A stretch of 64,000 bases of DNA, from the NCBI GenBank assembly GCA_963736695.1, contig CAVTPU010000004.1, positions 1,178,001 to 1,242,000 of the forward strand. Direction: 5' to 3'. This DNA is from CAVTPU01 sp963736695. GTDB taxonomy: Bacteria > Actinomycetota > Actinomycetes > Mycobacteriales > Micromonosporaceae. Under the pieces are notes generated by a model. The model did not search any database, was not told where the DNA came from, and was given only the letters and a program-made list of their open reading frames with translations. Below, piece by piece: positions 26,049 to 34,169 of the stretch (positions within the stretch are counted from its first letter, which is position 1; each line of letters opens with the position of its first letter). A program made the position numbers and the translations under genes.

Positions 26049-26867
26049 TCAGGCGAGTGGTTTGGTGGCTTTGATGATGGCCGAGTGCATGCCGTCGGCG
26101 ACCGCGTGGGTTGGGGTGATCTCCACGTTGGCGAATCCGGCATCGTGGAGCCCAGCCCGATATTGGCTGATAGACAACGCGCCGGCGATGCAGCCGACCC
26201 AGCCTCCGCGTTCGGCCCGTTGCGCTTCGGTGAGGTGGTCGTCGGAGACCACGTCGGAGACACCGAACCGGCCACCGGGTTTGAGCACCCGGAACGTTTC
26301 GGCGAACACGGCCGGCTTGTCCGTCGACAGGTTGATCACGCAGTTGGAGATGACGACGTCGACGGTGGCGTCGGGCAGCGGCACCGCCTCGATCTGCCCC
26401 TTGACAAACTCCACGTTGGACAGTCCGGACTCGCTCGCGTTGCGACGTGCGAGGTCGAGCATCTCGTCGGTCATGTCCAAGCCATACGCCTTGCCGCTGG
26501 GTCCGACCCGACGAGCGGAGAGCAGGACGTCTATTCCACCACCCGACCCGAGGTCCAGCACCACATCGCCTTCGCGCAGGTCGGCCACGGCGAGCGGGTT
26601 GCCGCAGCCCAACGAGGCGGCCACCGCGGCACCGGGAAGGGCCTCCCGCTGCTCAGCGTCATAGAGTCCCGCGCCGAAAGGATCCTCCGCGGTGCCGGTT
26701 TCTGGCGCGCAGCAGGAGCCCGCATCGATGACAGACAACGCTGCGGAGCTGGGCGCCGGACTGCAGCAGGCGATCTGTCCGCCGGTCACGGCCAGCGCGG
26801 CGGCGGCATAGTTGGCGCGGACCTGCTCCCGGACGGCATCGGCGGCGGCATCGACGTGTTCGGCCAT
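26049..26867 (-). CDS. arsM: Arsenite methyltransferase
   Basis: A 272-residue SAM-dependent methyltransferase of the ArsM group. SAM motif VVLDLGSGGGIDVLLSARRVG; the three ArsM-type cysteines are in LGCGNPL, SNCVINLSTDK and GGWVGCIAGAL; an N-terminal CC pair (QIACCSP) and a second one (GSCCAPE) are also present. ArsM methylates As(III) to methylated and volatile species. Start ATG 26867 follows GGGAGA. No arsR, acr3 or arsC lies next to it, so it is a stand-alone detoxification gene. A small ATCA-AA-TGAT dyad at 26881-26890, just upstream, could be part of a regulator site. Confidence 0.92.
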   Translation of the reverse strand: MAEHVDAAADAVREQVRANYAAAALAVTGGQIACCSPAPSSAALSVIDAGSCCAPETGTAEDPFGAGLYDAEQREALPGAAVAASLGCGNPLAVADLREGDVVLDLGSGGGIDVLLSARRVGPSGKAYGLDMTDEMLDLARRNASESGLSNVEFVKGQIEAVPLPDATVDVVISNCVINLSTDKPAVFAETFRVLKPGGRFGVSDVVSDDHLTEAQRAERGGWVGCIAGALSISQYRAGLHDAGFANVEITPTHAVADGMHSAIIKATKPLA

Positions 26868-26906
26868 GACATCTCCCAAGATCAAATGATACGGGGGTAC
26901 GGGTTT

Positions 26907-28061
26907 ATGCCCCTCGCGACTGACGTGACACCCGCCTTCACGGGCTCGCCACCAACTGTGCCCCCTGTTTCGACATCAGTCAAGCTAGACGCATCTCGAA
27001 ACAAGCTCGATCCAGACTCTCCACTCAACGACGAGCTCTCCACCGCAACACGTGACCTCGAATATGTAGCATTGCTGCCCATGTCGAGACCACAACTGAT
27101 GCCCGTCTGCGAAGCGCACGCCGAGTTCGGGGTCCGAGACGTGTTCGATCTCCGCAAGGCTCCCGACGATGATGTGATTGTGGTGTGGCGGGGCGCCATG
27201 ACCGTGGACTCGATCCCGCTCGATTTCTGCGATCTTGACCGCTGGGTGAATCGACCCGAGACCGGATCGTCTTCGCTCATTGGCATGATCGTCGACGGCG
27301 ATTGCGAGGTGGCTGAGCACATCGTCAACGGAGAAATCGACTTCGGCCCCTTCTTGTGGGTGCGCGGTGACCTTCGTACCAAGAATATTGCCGTTGCCGG
27401 CAGCGAGGTCGTGATCGAGGGACGACTTGACGCTGTTCAGACCATCACTGGCACCTACAACCATGGAAGCCTGGTGGTCCGCGGTGACGCCACCGCTGAA
27501 GTAGTCTTCCCAAACGACTATCTCATGGTGTTCCACGCGGGGCTGGACGCAACCCTGGTGGTGGCCGACCAATTCTTGCGCATCGCCCAGCCGGGCGCCA
27601 TGCGAGTAAAACACTGGGCTGGAGCGCCAGCTGGCCTTGATGGCCAACGAATAGGCGGGCTAGGAGCCGGGTACCAGGCGATGCGGATGCTCCACCACAC
27701 CGTCGCCAGTGGCAAGCAGCACCCAATCTGGCAGGCCGCGCGTGAGGGTCGGTCCTTGCTGGTCCACCTAAGCCCACCCCCGCCGCCACCGCCCGCACCG
27801 GTGGCGGCAGTGCGGGCGGCACTGTTGGCCGCAGGGCACCACGAATATGACTCTATCCATGGCGGGTTTGTCATCGACGACAACGACGACTGTGAACGTA
27901 CGATGAGCGTCTACTATGGAATAGGCGAGGAACAACCAGAACACCCAGACTCGATCGAGCAGCGTGACGTCTATGCCGATATCCTCACCGCTGCCGGTTT
28001 CGTGGTCTCGGTCGACGACTTCACCGATGGGGAGCTACGGGTGTCAGCCGGGCAGGTATAG
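26907..28061 (+). CDS. Hypothetical protein with beta-helix (polymer-forming-like) repeats
   Basis: About 384 residues; start uncertain. The middle (about residues 125-205) shows short strand-turn repeats: GMIVDGDCEVAEHIVNG, FLWVRGDLRTKNIAVAGSEVVIEGRL, GSLVVRGDATAEVVF. This is the G-D-L-x-V-x-G pattern of polymer-forming or pentapeptide-like beta-helix proteins found near SUKH/WGR genes. A poly-proline run (PPPPPPP) precedes a C-terminal domain. It diverges from arsM with only 39 bp between starts, and precedes a propeller-like gene on the same strand. Possible accessory immunity or scaffold protein. Confidence 0.55.
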   Translation: MPLATDVTPAFTGSPPTVPPVSTSVKLDASRNKLDPDSPLNDELSTATRDLEYVALLPMSRPQLMPVCEAHAEFGVRDVFDLRKAPDDDVIVVWRGAMTVDSIPLDFCDLDRWVNRPETGSSSLIGMIVDGDCEVAEHIVNGEIDFGPFLWVRGDLRTKNIAVAGSEVVIEGRLDAVQTITGTYNHGSLVVRGDATAEVVFPNDYLMVFHAGLDATLVVADQFLRIAQPGAMRVKHWAGAPAGLDGQRIGGLGAGYQAMRMLHHTVASGKQHPIWQAAREGRSLLVHLSPPPPPPPAPVAAVRAALLAAGHHEYDSIHGGFVIDDNDDCERTMSVYYGIGEEQPEHPDSIEQRDVYADILTAAGFVVSVDDFTDGELRVSAGQV

Positions 28062-28167
28062 GTTTAGGCCTGTTCGTGACGTTGACGATGGCCACCGACT
28101 GCGGCCTGCGGGCAGTCGCGCTTAGAGTCGATCACAACTAGCTAGGCAGATCAGATTGGGCATCGTC

Positions 28168-29049
28168 ATGTCGGTCTCAGAGCCAATCTCCCACTACATC
28201 AGTTACGTGGACGGGGCGGCACGTTTCCGTGACTTGATCTATCTGGTGGGCAGAAACCGGCGCCTCGCTCAGGAAGATGTCGAGCATTCTCTATTCATCG
28301 GGTTTTACCGGGGCGAATACGGCTCGATGGAGAATGTGAACTGGTCGGCGGTCGCAGTGTGCGTTCCCCGTCGTCCCGTCGAGCAAATGGTCGCGGTGGG
28401 TGAGGACGGCGAGGTTTTCACCTATGTCGGCGGGGTGTCGGCTCAGGAGCGCATCAAGCCCGAACCGCTGGCGCTGCGTAATCTCGGAGTAATCGATGGG
28501 TTGGCCTACGCCTGCGGAATGGGTCGGCAGGTGTTCCGCCGCGACGGCGTCGATGATTGGGTCGCGATGCACGCCCCGGAAACGACGCAGACGGCCGGGT
28601 TCGAGGCGATCGACGGGTTCTCCGCCGACGAGATCTACGCGGTGGGGTGGAACGGCGAGATCTGGCAATGGGGCAACGGTTCGTGGACGTCACACGATAC
28701 GCCCGTCGAGGTGGTGCTGACCGGAGTGTGCTGCGCCGACGACGGGCAGGTCTATGCCTGCGGCCAAGACGGCACGCTGCTCATCGGTCGCAACGGCATG
28801 TGGCGGCAGGTCCCAGCGACGCCGCCGATCGACTTCTGGGATGTGCACTGGTACGACGGACGGGTCTTCCTGGCCAGCATGCAGCGACTGTACACATGCG
28901 ATAGTGAAGGAAACCTGGCCCCGGTCGACTTCGGCCCGGACGCGCCGTCATGGTGCTATCGACTGTCGTCCGCCGAAGGTGTGCTGTGGTCGGTCGGAAA
29001 CAGCGACGTGTTCAGCTTCGACGGCAGAGTGTGGCAGCGCGTCGACTGA
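28168..29049 (+). CDS. Propeller-like protein, copy 1
   Basis: A 293-residue protein made of repeated blade-like units: MVAVGEDGEVFTYVGG, YACGMGRQVFRRD, DEIYAVGWNGEIWQWGNGSW, GQVYACGQDGTLLIGRNGMWRQV, VFLASMQRLYTCDSEG, GVLWSVGNSDVFSFDGRVWQRVD. This periodicity (V-x-A-x-G-x-x-G-x-x-x-x-W) is that of beta-propellers such as Kelch/YCF48. No signal peptide, so cytosolic. Start ATG 28168 matches the paralogue's N-terminus. Paralogue at 29221-30105 faces it tail to tail. Propellers of this kind commonly serve as ligand or protein sensors. Confidence 0.75.
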   Translation: MSVSEPISHYISYVDGAARFRDLIYLVGRNRRLAQEDVEHSLFIGFYRGEYGSMENVNWSAVAVCVPRRPVEQMVAVGEDGEVFTYVGGVSAQERIKPEPLALRNLGVIDGLAYACGMGRQVFRRDGVDDWVAMHAPETTQTAGFEAIDGFSADEIYAVGWNGEIWQWGNGSWTSHDTPVEVVLTGVCCADDGQVYACGQDGTLLIGRNGMWRQVPATPPIDFWDVHWYDGRVFLASMQRLYTCDSEGNLAPVDFGPDAPSWCYRLSSAEGVLWSVGNSDVFSFDGRVWQRVD

Positions 29050-29220
29050 GGTCACCGTGATCGCCATGATCACCCAAACACGAGAGCCACGAGGATGACC
29101 GGGCAGGTCGACCGTGGCGGCGTTTCCAGACACACTGGCGGTTGCCAGCGTCACCAACGAAGTGTTCAGCCCGCAGCGTAGTGGGGTCGTGGCCGAGATG
29201 CGCGGGGCCGGCGTCAGATG

Positions 29221-30105
29221 TCAGTCGACACGCCGCCAGTCCCGTCCGTCAAAGCTGAACACATCCCGTTCGCCGACTGACCACAGCACGCCTTCCGCGG
29301 ACGACAACCTGTAGCACGACGACGGGGCATCGCTGCCGAAATCGACCGGCAAGACACCACGGTGCTCGTCGTATGTGTACAAACCATCCATCGTCGCCAG
29401 GTATATCCGGCCGTCGAACCAGTGCACGTCCCAGATATCCACCGCCAAACCCGACGGCTCCACACGCCGCCAGTCCCCGCGCCTCCCGATGAGCAGCGTG
29501 CCGTCCTGCCCGCACGCGTACACCTGGCCGTCCCCAGCACAACACACCCCGGTCAGCACGACCTCCACCTGCGGCGGACACGCGGTCCACGAACCCGCGT
29601 GCCACAGCCAGATCTCCCCTCGCCACCCCACCGCGTAGATCTCGTCACTATCGAAACCGTCGATCGCCTCGAACCCTGACGTCTCCTGCGACCCCGGCGC
29701 GTGCATCGCGATCCACGCACCGTCCTCATCGCGACGAAAGACCTGCCGGTTCATCCCGCACGCATACGCCAACCCGTCAACCACCCCGAGATTGCGCAGT
29801 GCCAGCGGCTCGGGTTCGATCTGCTCGTACGCCGAAACTCCGCCCACGTACGTGTAGACATCGCCGTCATGTCCTACCGCGACCATCAGGTCCGCCGGAC
29901 GCCGCACCACACACACACTCACCGCAGACCAGTTCTTGTCACCGCTGTAACAAAACTCCCCCCGGTAGAACGCCACGAACCGGGAATGTGCCACGTCCTG
30001 CGCGGCCAAGCCCCGGTCCTGTGCCACGAGGTAGATCAGGTCGCTGAAGCGGGCCGCCCCGTCCACGAAACTGGTATGGGAGGAGATCGGCTTTGGAACG
30101 GACAT
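29221..30105 (-). CDS. Propeller-like protein, copy 2
   Basis: A 294-residue protein clearly homologous along its length to 28168-29049 (shared FVDGAARF-DLIYLV start, GFEAIDGF-DEIYAVGW, VEVVLTGVCCA-DGQVYACGQDGTLLIGR, SSAEGVLWSVG). It lies 9 nt after the TPR gene at 30115-31881 on the same strand and is the last gene of the AAA+/TPR operon, so it is probably co-translated with it. It may be the sensor or target-binding subunit of that system; this role is inferred. Confidence 0.78.
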   Translation of the reverse strand: MSVPKPISSHTSFVDGAARFSDLIYLVAQDRGLAAQDVAHSRFVAFYRGEFCYSGDKNWSAVSVCVVRRPADLMVAVGHDGDVYTYVGGVSAYEQIEPEPLALRNLGVVDGLAYACGMNRQVFRRDEDGAWIAMHAPGSQETSGFEAIDGFDSDEIYAVGWRGEIWLWHAGSWTACPPQVEVVLTGVCCAGDGQVYACGQDGTLLIGRRGDWRRVEPSGLAVDIWDVHWFDGRIYLATMDGLYTYDEHRGVLPVDFGSDAPSSCYRLSSAEGVLWSVGERDVFSFDGRDWRRVD

Positions 30106-30114
30106 CGCGTCAGC

Positions 30115-31881
30115 CTAACCGAACGGTCTGCATGAGTCGCGCTCGGCGACCGCTGCGGCGATCGCTGCGGCGGCCTCGTCGGCGCGGCCGAGGGCTGCCA
30201 GCGAGATGGCCGCCGCGTCGAGTGACGTGGCGAGCGCCTTCCGGCATGGGTCTTTGTCGTCGAGCTCGTTGGTCTCCGGCTTGATGAGTTGGTGGATCTG
30301 GCCACGCAGGGATCCGATCGCCTCGTCGAGGATGACGAGTGCCTCAGCGTGACGCCCCACCGCGGTCAGGCAGGTGCCATACGTCTCGAGAACGTTGTCG
30401 AGGTAGTAGCGCTGATGCGGGTCGGCTGCCACACATCTGCGGAAGAGTTCGACCGACTCTTCGACCGGGCCGATCGCCTCGGCATGCCGGCCGGCCTTGA
30501 CCAGCAGGTCGGCGAGGTGGCCGACCTCGCCGGCGAGAAGATACAGATGCTTGTCGGCGTTGGTCTCGGCATAGAGAACGCGCCACAACTCCACGGCCTC
30601 GGTGATCGCACTCATCGCCGCCGGGAACTGGTCCGCCTCCGCCAACCGGTCGGCGTGGTTGCACAATGCCCATGCGAGGTCGTCGCGCAGCCGTGGCCAG
30701 CGTCCGACTGCCGATCGGCAGATGGTGACCGCTTCGGCGGCGCATTCGCCCGCCTCCTGACGGCGTTCCAGCCTGGCGAAGTTGCGGGATTGCCAGTGGA
30801 GCGCATCCGCGAGATTGTCCACATAGTCATCCGGGGAGTCGGTCGCGAGTGTCCGGAAGCGGGATATCGCCTCGTTGGTGGCGGCCACGGCCTCCTCGTG
30901 CCGACACAGATCGGCGAGTCGTCGCCCACGCTGCAGCAGCCGATCGGCGAGCCGAGCACGTGCCGGCTGATCCTGTGCCGGCCGATCCTGTGCCGACGTG
31001 TTCCGCTGCAGATCTTGCCTGCCCCGGGCGATGAGTTCGTCAACCACGGACAGGGCCTCGTCATGCATTCCCAGCCTGGCCAGGTTGGTGGCCGCGCCGG
31101 ACAACGCGCTGTCGATCTCCGTACGCATCCCGTCGACGGTGTCCGCCAACGCCCGATAGAAGTCCAGGTATTCGGTGATGGCGGCGACGGCGCCATCCCG
31201 GTCACCAACCTCTCCGAACCGCCGAATCGTCAGGGTGAGCAGATTTCTCGCCGAGTGCCGGTCGCGCGGGTCGAGCCGCAGCGCGTTCCAATAACTCTCG
31301 ATCGCCGCATCCCAGTCGCCCGCGCCTTCCAACGCCCAGGCGAGGCGATGGACAAACTTCGCGTCCTGCGGGCGGAGCGCGATCGCCCGCTCACAACACC
31401 GCACGGCCTCCCGATAGTCGCCCATTCCCCCGGCCACAACACCTAAAACATCCCAGCTGTACGGGTTATCCGGCTCGAGCGCACACGCTCGCTCGCAGGC
31501 GACTCGGGCCTGGTCGAACTCCTGCGCGTCAGCGGCGATCTTCGCCCACGCCCGCGCCCAGACCGCACCATCGGGATCAAGCCGCACCGACTGTTGAATC
31601 GCCTCCAGCGCCCCGCCTGGCTGTCCGAGCGCGAGCAGCGACAGGGCGACCTCATAGTGGGCGGCGGGTGAGTCCGGGAACGCGGCGACCGTCTCCCGGG
31701 CCACGGCGAGCGCCTCCGTGTCACGGGAGAGCATGCGCAGGCAATATCCCACTTTCGCGCGGGGCGCCTCGTCGCCGGTGACGACGGTGGCGACCCGCGC
31801 GAAGAGTGGCAACGCGTCTTCATACCGGCCGACCGCCAGCAACGCGTCCGCGCGTACCCAGATTTGGAGGATCTTCTCCAC
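30115..31881 (-). CDS. Tetratricopeptide repeat protein, TPR-D
   Basis: A 588-residue helical-repeat protein: GRYEDALPLFARVATVVTGDEAPRAKVGYCLRML, SRDTEALAVARETVAAFPDSPAAHYEVALSL and further 34-residue units through the C-terminus (GRHAEALVILDEAIGSLRG). No catalytic domain seen. It starts 7 nt after the preceding TPR gene and is followed 9 nt later by propeller copy 2. TPR solenoids scaffold protein complexes; the AAA+ ATPase upstream in the operon is the likely engine. Confidence 0.8.
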   Translation of the reverse strand: MEKILQIWVRADALLAVGRYEDALPLFARVATVVTGDEAPRAKVGYCLRMLSRDTEALAVARETVAAFPDSPAAHYEVALSLLALGQPGGALEAIQQSVRLDPDGAVWARAWAKIAADAQEFDQARVACERACALEPDNPYSWDVLGVVAGGMGDYREAVRCCERAIALRPQDAKFVHRLAWALEGAGDWDAAIESYWNALRLDPRDRHSARNLLTLTIRRFGEVGDRDGAVAAITEYLDFYRALADTVDGMRTEIDSALSGAATNLARLGMHDEALSVVDELIARGRQDLQRNTSAQDRPAQDQPARARLADRLLQRGRRLADLCRHEEAVAATNEAISRFRTLATDSPDDYVDNLADALHWQSRNFARLERRQEAGECAAEAVTICRSAVGRWPRLRDDLAWALCNHADRLAEADQFPAAMSAITEAVELWRVLYAETNADKHLYLLAGEVGHLADLLVKAGRHAEAIGPVEESVELFRRCVAADPHQRYYLDNVLETYGTCLTAVGRHAEALVILDEAIGSLRGQIHQLIKPETNELDDKDPCRKALATSLDAAAISLAALGRADEAAAAIAAAVAERDSCRPFG

Positions 31882-31888
31882 GATGTCG

Positions 31889-33700
31889 TCAGTCGCCGAT
31901 GGCGGCGCGTGTCTCGGCCGCTTCCGCGACCGCTGCGGCGGCCTCGTCGGTGCGGCCGAGGGCCGTCAGCGAGATGGCTGCGGCCTCGAGTGATTTGGCG
32001 AGCGTCTTCCGGCATGGATCACGGTCGTCCAGCTCGGTGCTTCCCAGTTTGATGGGGCCATCGACCTGCCCGCGCAGCGACTTGATTGCCTCGTCGAGGT
32101 TGACGAGTGCCTCAGCGTGACGCCCCACGGCGGTCAGACAAGTGCCATACGTCTCGAGAACACTGTCGAGCCAGTATCGTTCACGTGGGTTCGCAGCCAC
32201 TACCTGCCGATACATCGCGACTGACTCCTCGACCGGGCCGATCGCCTCGGCATGCCGACCGTCCTTCACCAGCAGGTCGGCGACATGGCTGACCTCACCC
32301 GCGAGAAGGTCCCGGTGACGGTCAGCGTTGGTCTCGGCGTAGAGGACTCGGCGCAGCTCCACGGCCTCGGTGATCACGCTCATCGCCGCCGTGGACTCGC
32401 CGGCTTCGTGAGACCGTGCGGCCAGGTAGCACAACGCCCAGGCCATCTCGTCACGCAGCCGCGGCCAGCGTTGCACCGCCGACCGGCAGATCGCCACCGA
32501 CTCGGCGGCGGACTCCACGGCTTCAGCGTGCCGATCAAGCTTGGCGAGGAACTTCGACCGGACCTGCAATGTGTCGGTCAGGTATTCGGTCTGGTCTGCG
32601 GGCTTCGCCGCAGTGAGAGTTCGGCGCAAAGAGAGCGCCTCGTCACTCGCGGCCAGCGCGTCGGCTTGCCGGCCCAGGTCGTCCAGCCGACGCGCACGGG
32701 TCAACAGGCGATCCGCGAGACGATCCCGGCACGCGTCGACCTGTTCCGAATCGGTTCGCTCGAGACTGGCTCGGGCCAGTTCCGAGCGGCCCCAGGCGAC
32801 GAGTTCGTCCATCACCGACAGTGCCTCGGCAAACATTCTCAGGTCGGTCAGACCGCCCGCCGCCGCCCATAGAGCGCTATCCACTTCAGCGCGCATTCCC
32901 TCGTCGGTAACCTCCAGCCTCCGATAGAAACTCACACACTCATCGATCGCAGTCTGAGCACCGTCGCGGTCATTCGTCTCGGCGTATTGGCGGACCATGA
33001 GCCTGAGCAAGCCATTGGCCGAAATCCTGTCCCGGGGATCAAGTCGCAGGGCGTCGCGATAACGCTCGCGGGCGTCATCCCATCGACCCGCGCCCTCCAA
33101 CGCCCAACCGAGCCGATGAACGAATGTCGAGTTAGCGGGGCGCAGCGCGACCGCCCGTTCGCAGCAGCGCACCGCCTCCGACCAGTCGCCCATATCGCCG
33201 GCAACGCAGCCACGGACGTCCCACGTATGCGGATTGGTGGGTTCGAGTACGCAGGCACGTTCGATCGCGGCCTTGGCGACGACGAACTCGCCCGCGTCGG
33301 ACGAGATCCGGGCGTGGCCCCGGTGCCAGATCGCCCGGTCCGGGTCGAGCCGCACCGACTCCTGGATCGCCTCCAGAGCCTCGCCATGGCGACCGACCCA
33401 GGACAACCCGTGGGCGAGTTCATGGAAGATGCGTGGAGACTCGGGAAAGGTCGCCACCATCGTTCGACCCACTGTCACCGCCTCGCCGTCACGGTCCAAC
33501 ATGCGTAGGCAGTAGAGAACCCGCGACGCCGAATGATCGTCTGTCGGGTCCGCTGCGACCACCTTGGTGAACAGCTCCAACGCGTCCTCGTAGCGTTCGA
33601 CATCCAACAGAGCCCGGGCGCGAACCCGAAGCCGACTAGTCTCGTTGGCCGCGTTCGGCACCGAGTTCCCTCCCTGGACGCCAGTCGACTTGTTCGTCAT
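31889..33700 (-). CDS. Tetratricopeptide repeat protein, TPR-C
   Basis: A 603-residue TPR protein closely related to TPR-A at 34170-36005 (both start MTNKST, share ARALLDVERYEDALELFT and IQESVRLDP). Start ATG 33700 is chosen because both copies carry the same GAGGAGA leader 8 nt upstream; the open frame extends further back only by reading a duplicated fragment of the AAA+ gene's 3' end. That fragment shows that the duplication unit began inside the AAA+ gene. Confidence 0.8.
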   Translation of the reverse strand: MTNKSTGVQGGNSVPNAANETSRLRVRARALLDVERYEDALELFTKVVAADPTDDHSASRVLYCLRMLDRDGEAVTVGRTMVATFPESPRIFHELAHGLSWVGRHGEALEAIQESVRLDPDRAIWHRGHARISSDAGEFVVAKAAIERACVLEPTNPHTWDVRGCVAGDMGDWSEAVRCCERAVALRPANSTFVHRLGWALEGAGRWDDARERYRDALRLDPRDRISANGLLRLMVRQYAETNDRDGAQTAIDECVSFYRRLEVTDEGMRAEVDSALWAAAGGLTDLRMFAEALSVMDELVAWGRSELARASLERTDSEQVDACRDRLADRLLTRARRLDDLGRQADALAASDEALSLRRTLTAAKPADQTEYLTDTLQVRSKFLAKLDRHAEAVESAAESVAICRSAVQRWPRLRDEMAWALCYLAARSHEAGESTAAMSVITEAVELRRVLYAETNADRHRDLLAGEVSHVADLLVKDGRHAEAIGPVEESVAMYRQVVAANPRERYWLDSVLETYGTCLTAVGRHAEALVNLDEAIKSLRGQVDGPIKLGSTELDDRDPCRKTLAKSLEAAAISLTALGRTDEAAAAVAEAAETRAAIGD

Positions 33701-33737
33701 CGTGCAAGTCTCCTCGTTGCCTGAGATAAGTCGCAAA

Positions 33738-33929
33738 CAGCGTCCGAGGGCACCTTACCTACGAAACCTCGACCAATGGCAGCGTCTCATCGACGACGGC
33801 GACCTGCCCGGCCTTCGCCGGGCAATGACCGGGCTCGACGCCAACTCGGTGCAGATGCGGGAGGTATCCCAGATGGGTGGACTTCTCCCATCGGATGAGC
33901 GCGCTGAAGTCCTGCGAGAGGCGAGCTGA
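33738..33929 (+). pseudogene. 3' fragment of XRE-type antitoxin gene
   Basis: The translation LRNLDQWQRLIDDGDLPG...EVSQMGGLLPSDERAEVLREAS is nearly identical to the last ~60 residues of the intact HTH gene at 39048-39566. The HTH half is missing. The fragment is inserted between the TPR genes on the opposite strand, so it marks a rearrangement breakpoint. Confidence 0.8.
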
Positions 33930-34020
33930 TGCGACGCGATCAGCTCGAACACGCCATCCGTACGGCCGTCAGATCATCCAACGACCTGCGGACCTCTGCG
34001 TCGCCAAACTCTCTGCATTC
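33929..34020 (+). pseudogene. 5' fragment of a toxin-like gene overlapping the antitoxin stop
   Basis: ATG at 33929 overlaps the antitoxin stop (TGATG) and encodes MRRDQLEHAIRTAVRSSNDL, the start typical of nucleotidyltransferase (AbiEii-like) toxin partners of such HTH antitoxins; this family guess is by eye. The sequence then switches into TPR-derived sequence at about 34020, so only ~30 codons remain. Confidence 0.55.
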
Positions 34021-34022
34021 CG

Positions 34023-34162
34023 CGGCAATATCCCACTTTCGCGCGGGGCGCCTCGCCGTTGACAGCGGTGGCGACCCGCGCGAAGAGTGGCAACGCGTCT
34101 CCATACCGGCCGACAGCCAGCAACGCGTCCCCGCGTACCCAGGTTTGGAGGATCTCCTCCAC
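34023..34162 (-). pseudogene. N-terminal fragment of a duplicated TPR gene
   Basis: The translation EEILQTWVRGDALLAVGRYG...FARVATAV...PRAKVGYC matches the first ~47 residues of TPR-D (EKILQIWVRADALLAVGRYE...). It lies 7 nt after TPR-A, exactly as TPR-D lies after TPR-C, proving that the TPR pair was once duplicated and one TPR-D copy was then lost. Confidence 0.8.
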
Positions 34163-34169
34163 GATGTCG

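Noticed and set aside
26881..26890. ATCA-AA-TGAT as an ArsR operator for arsM
   Set aside because: Only a 4+4 dyad; too short to claim without a matching regulator gene nearby.
26085..28061. A 658-codon open frame on the + strand covering arsM
   Set aside because: The first ~270 codons are a shadow of arsM on the other strand; only 26907-28061 has independent protein-like features.
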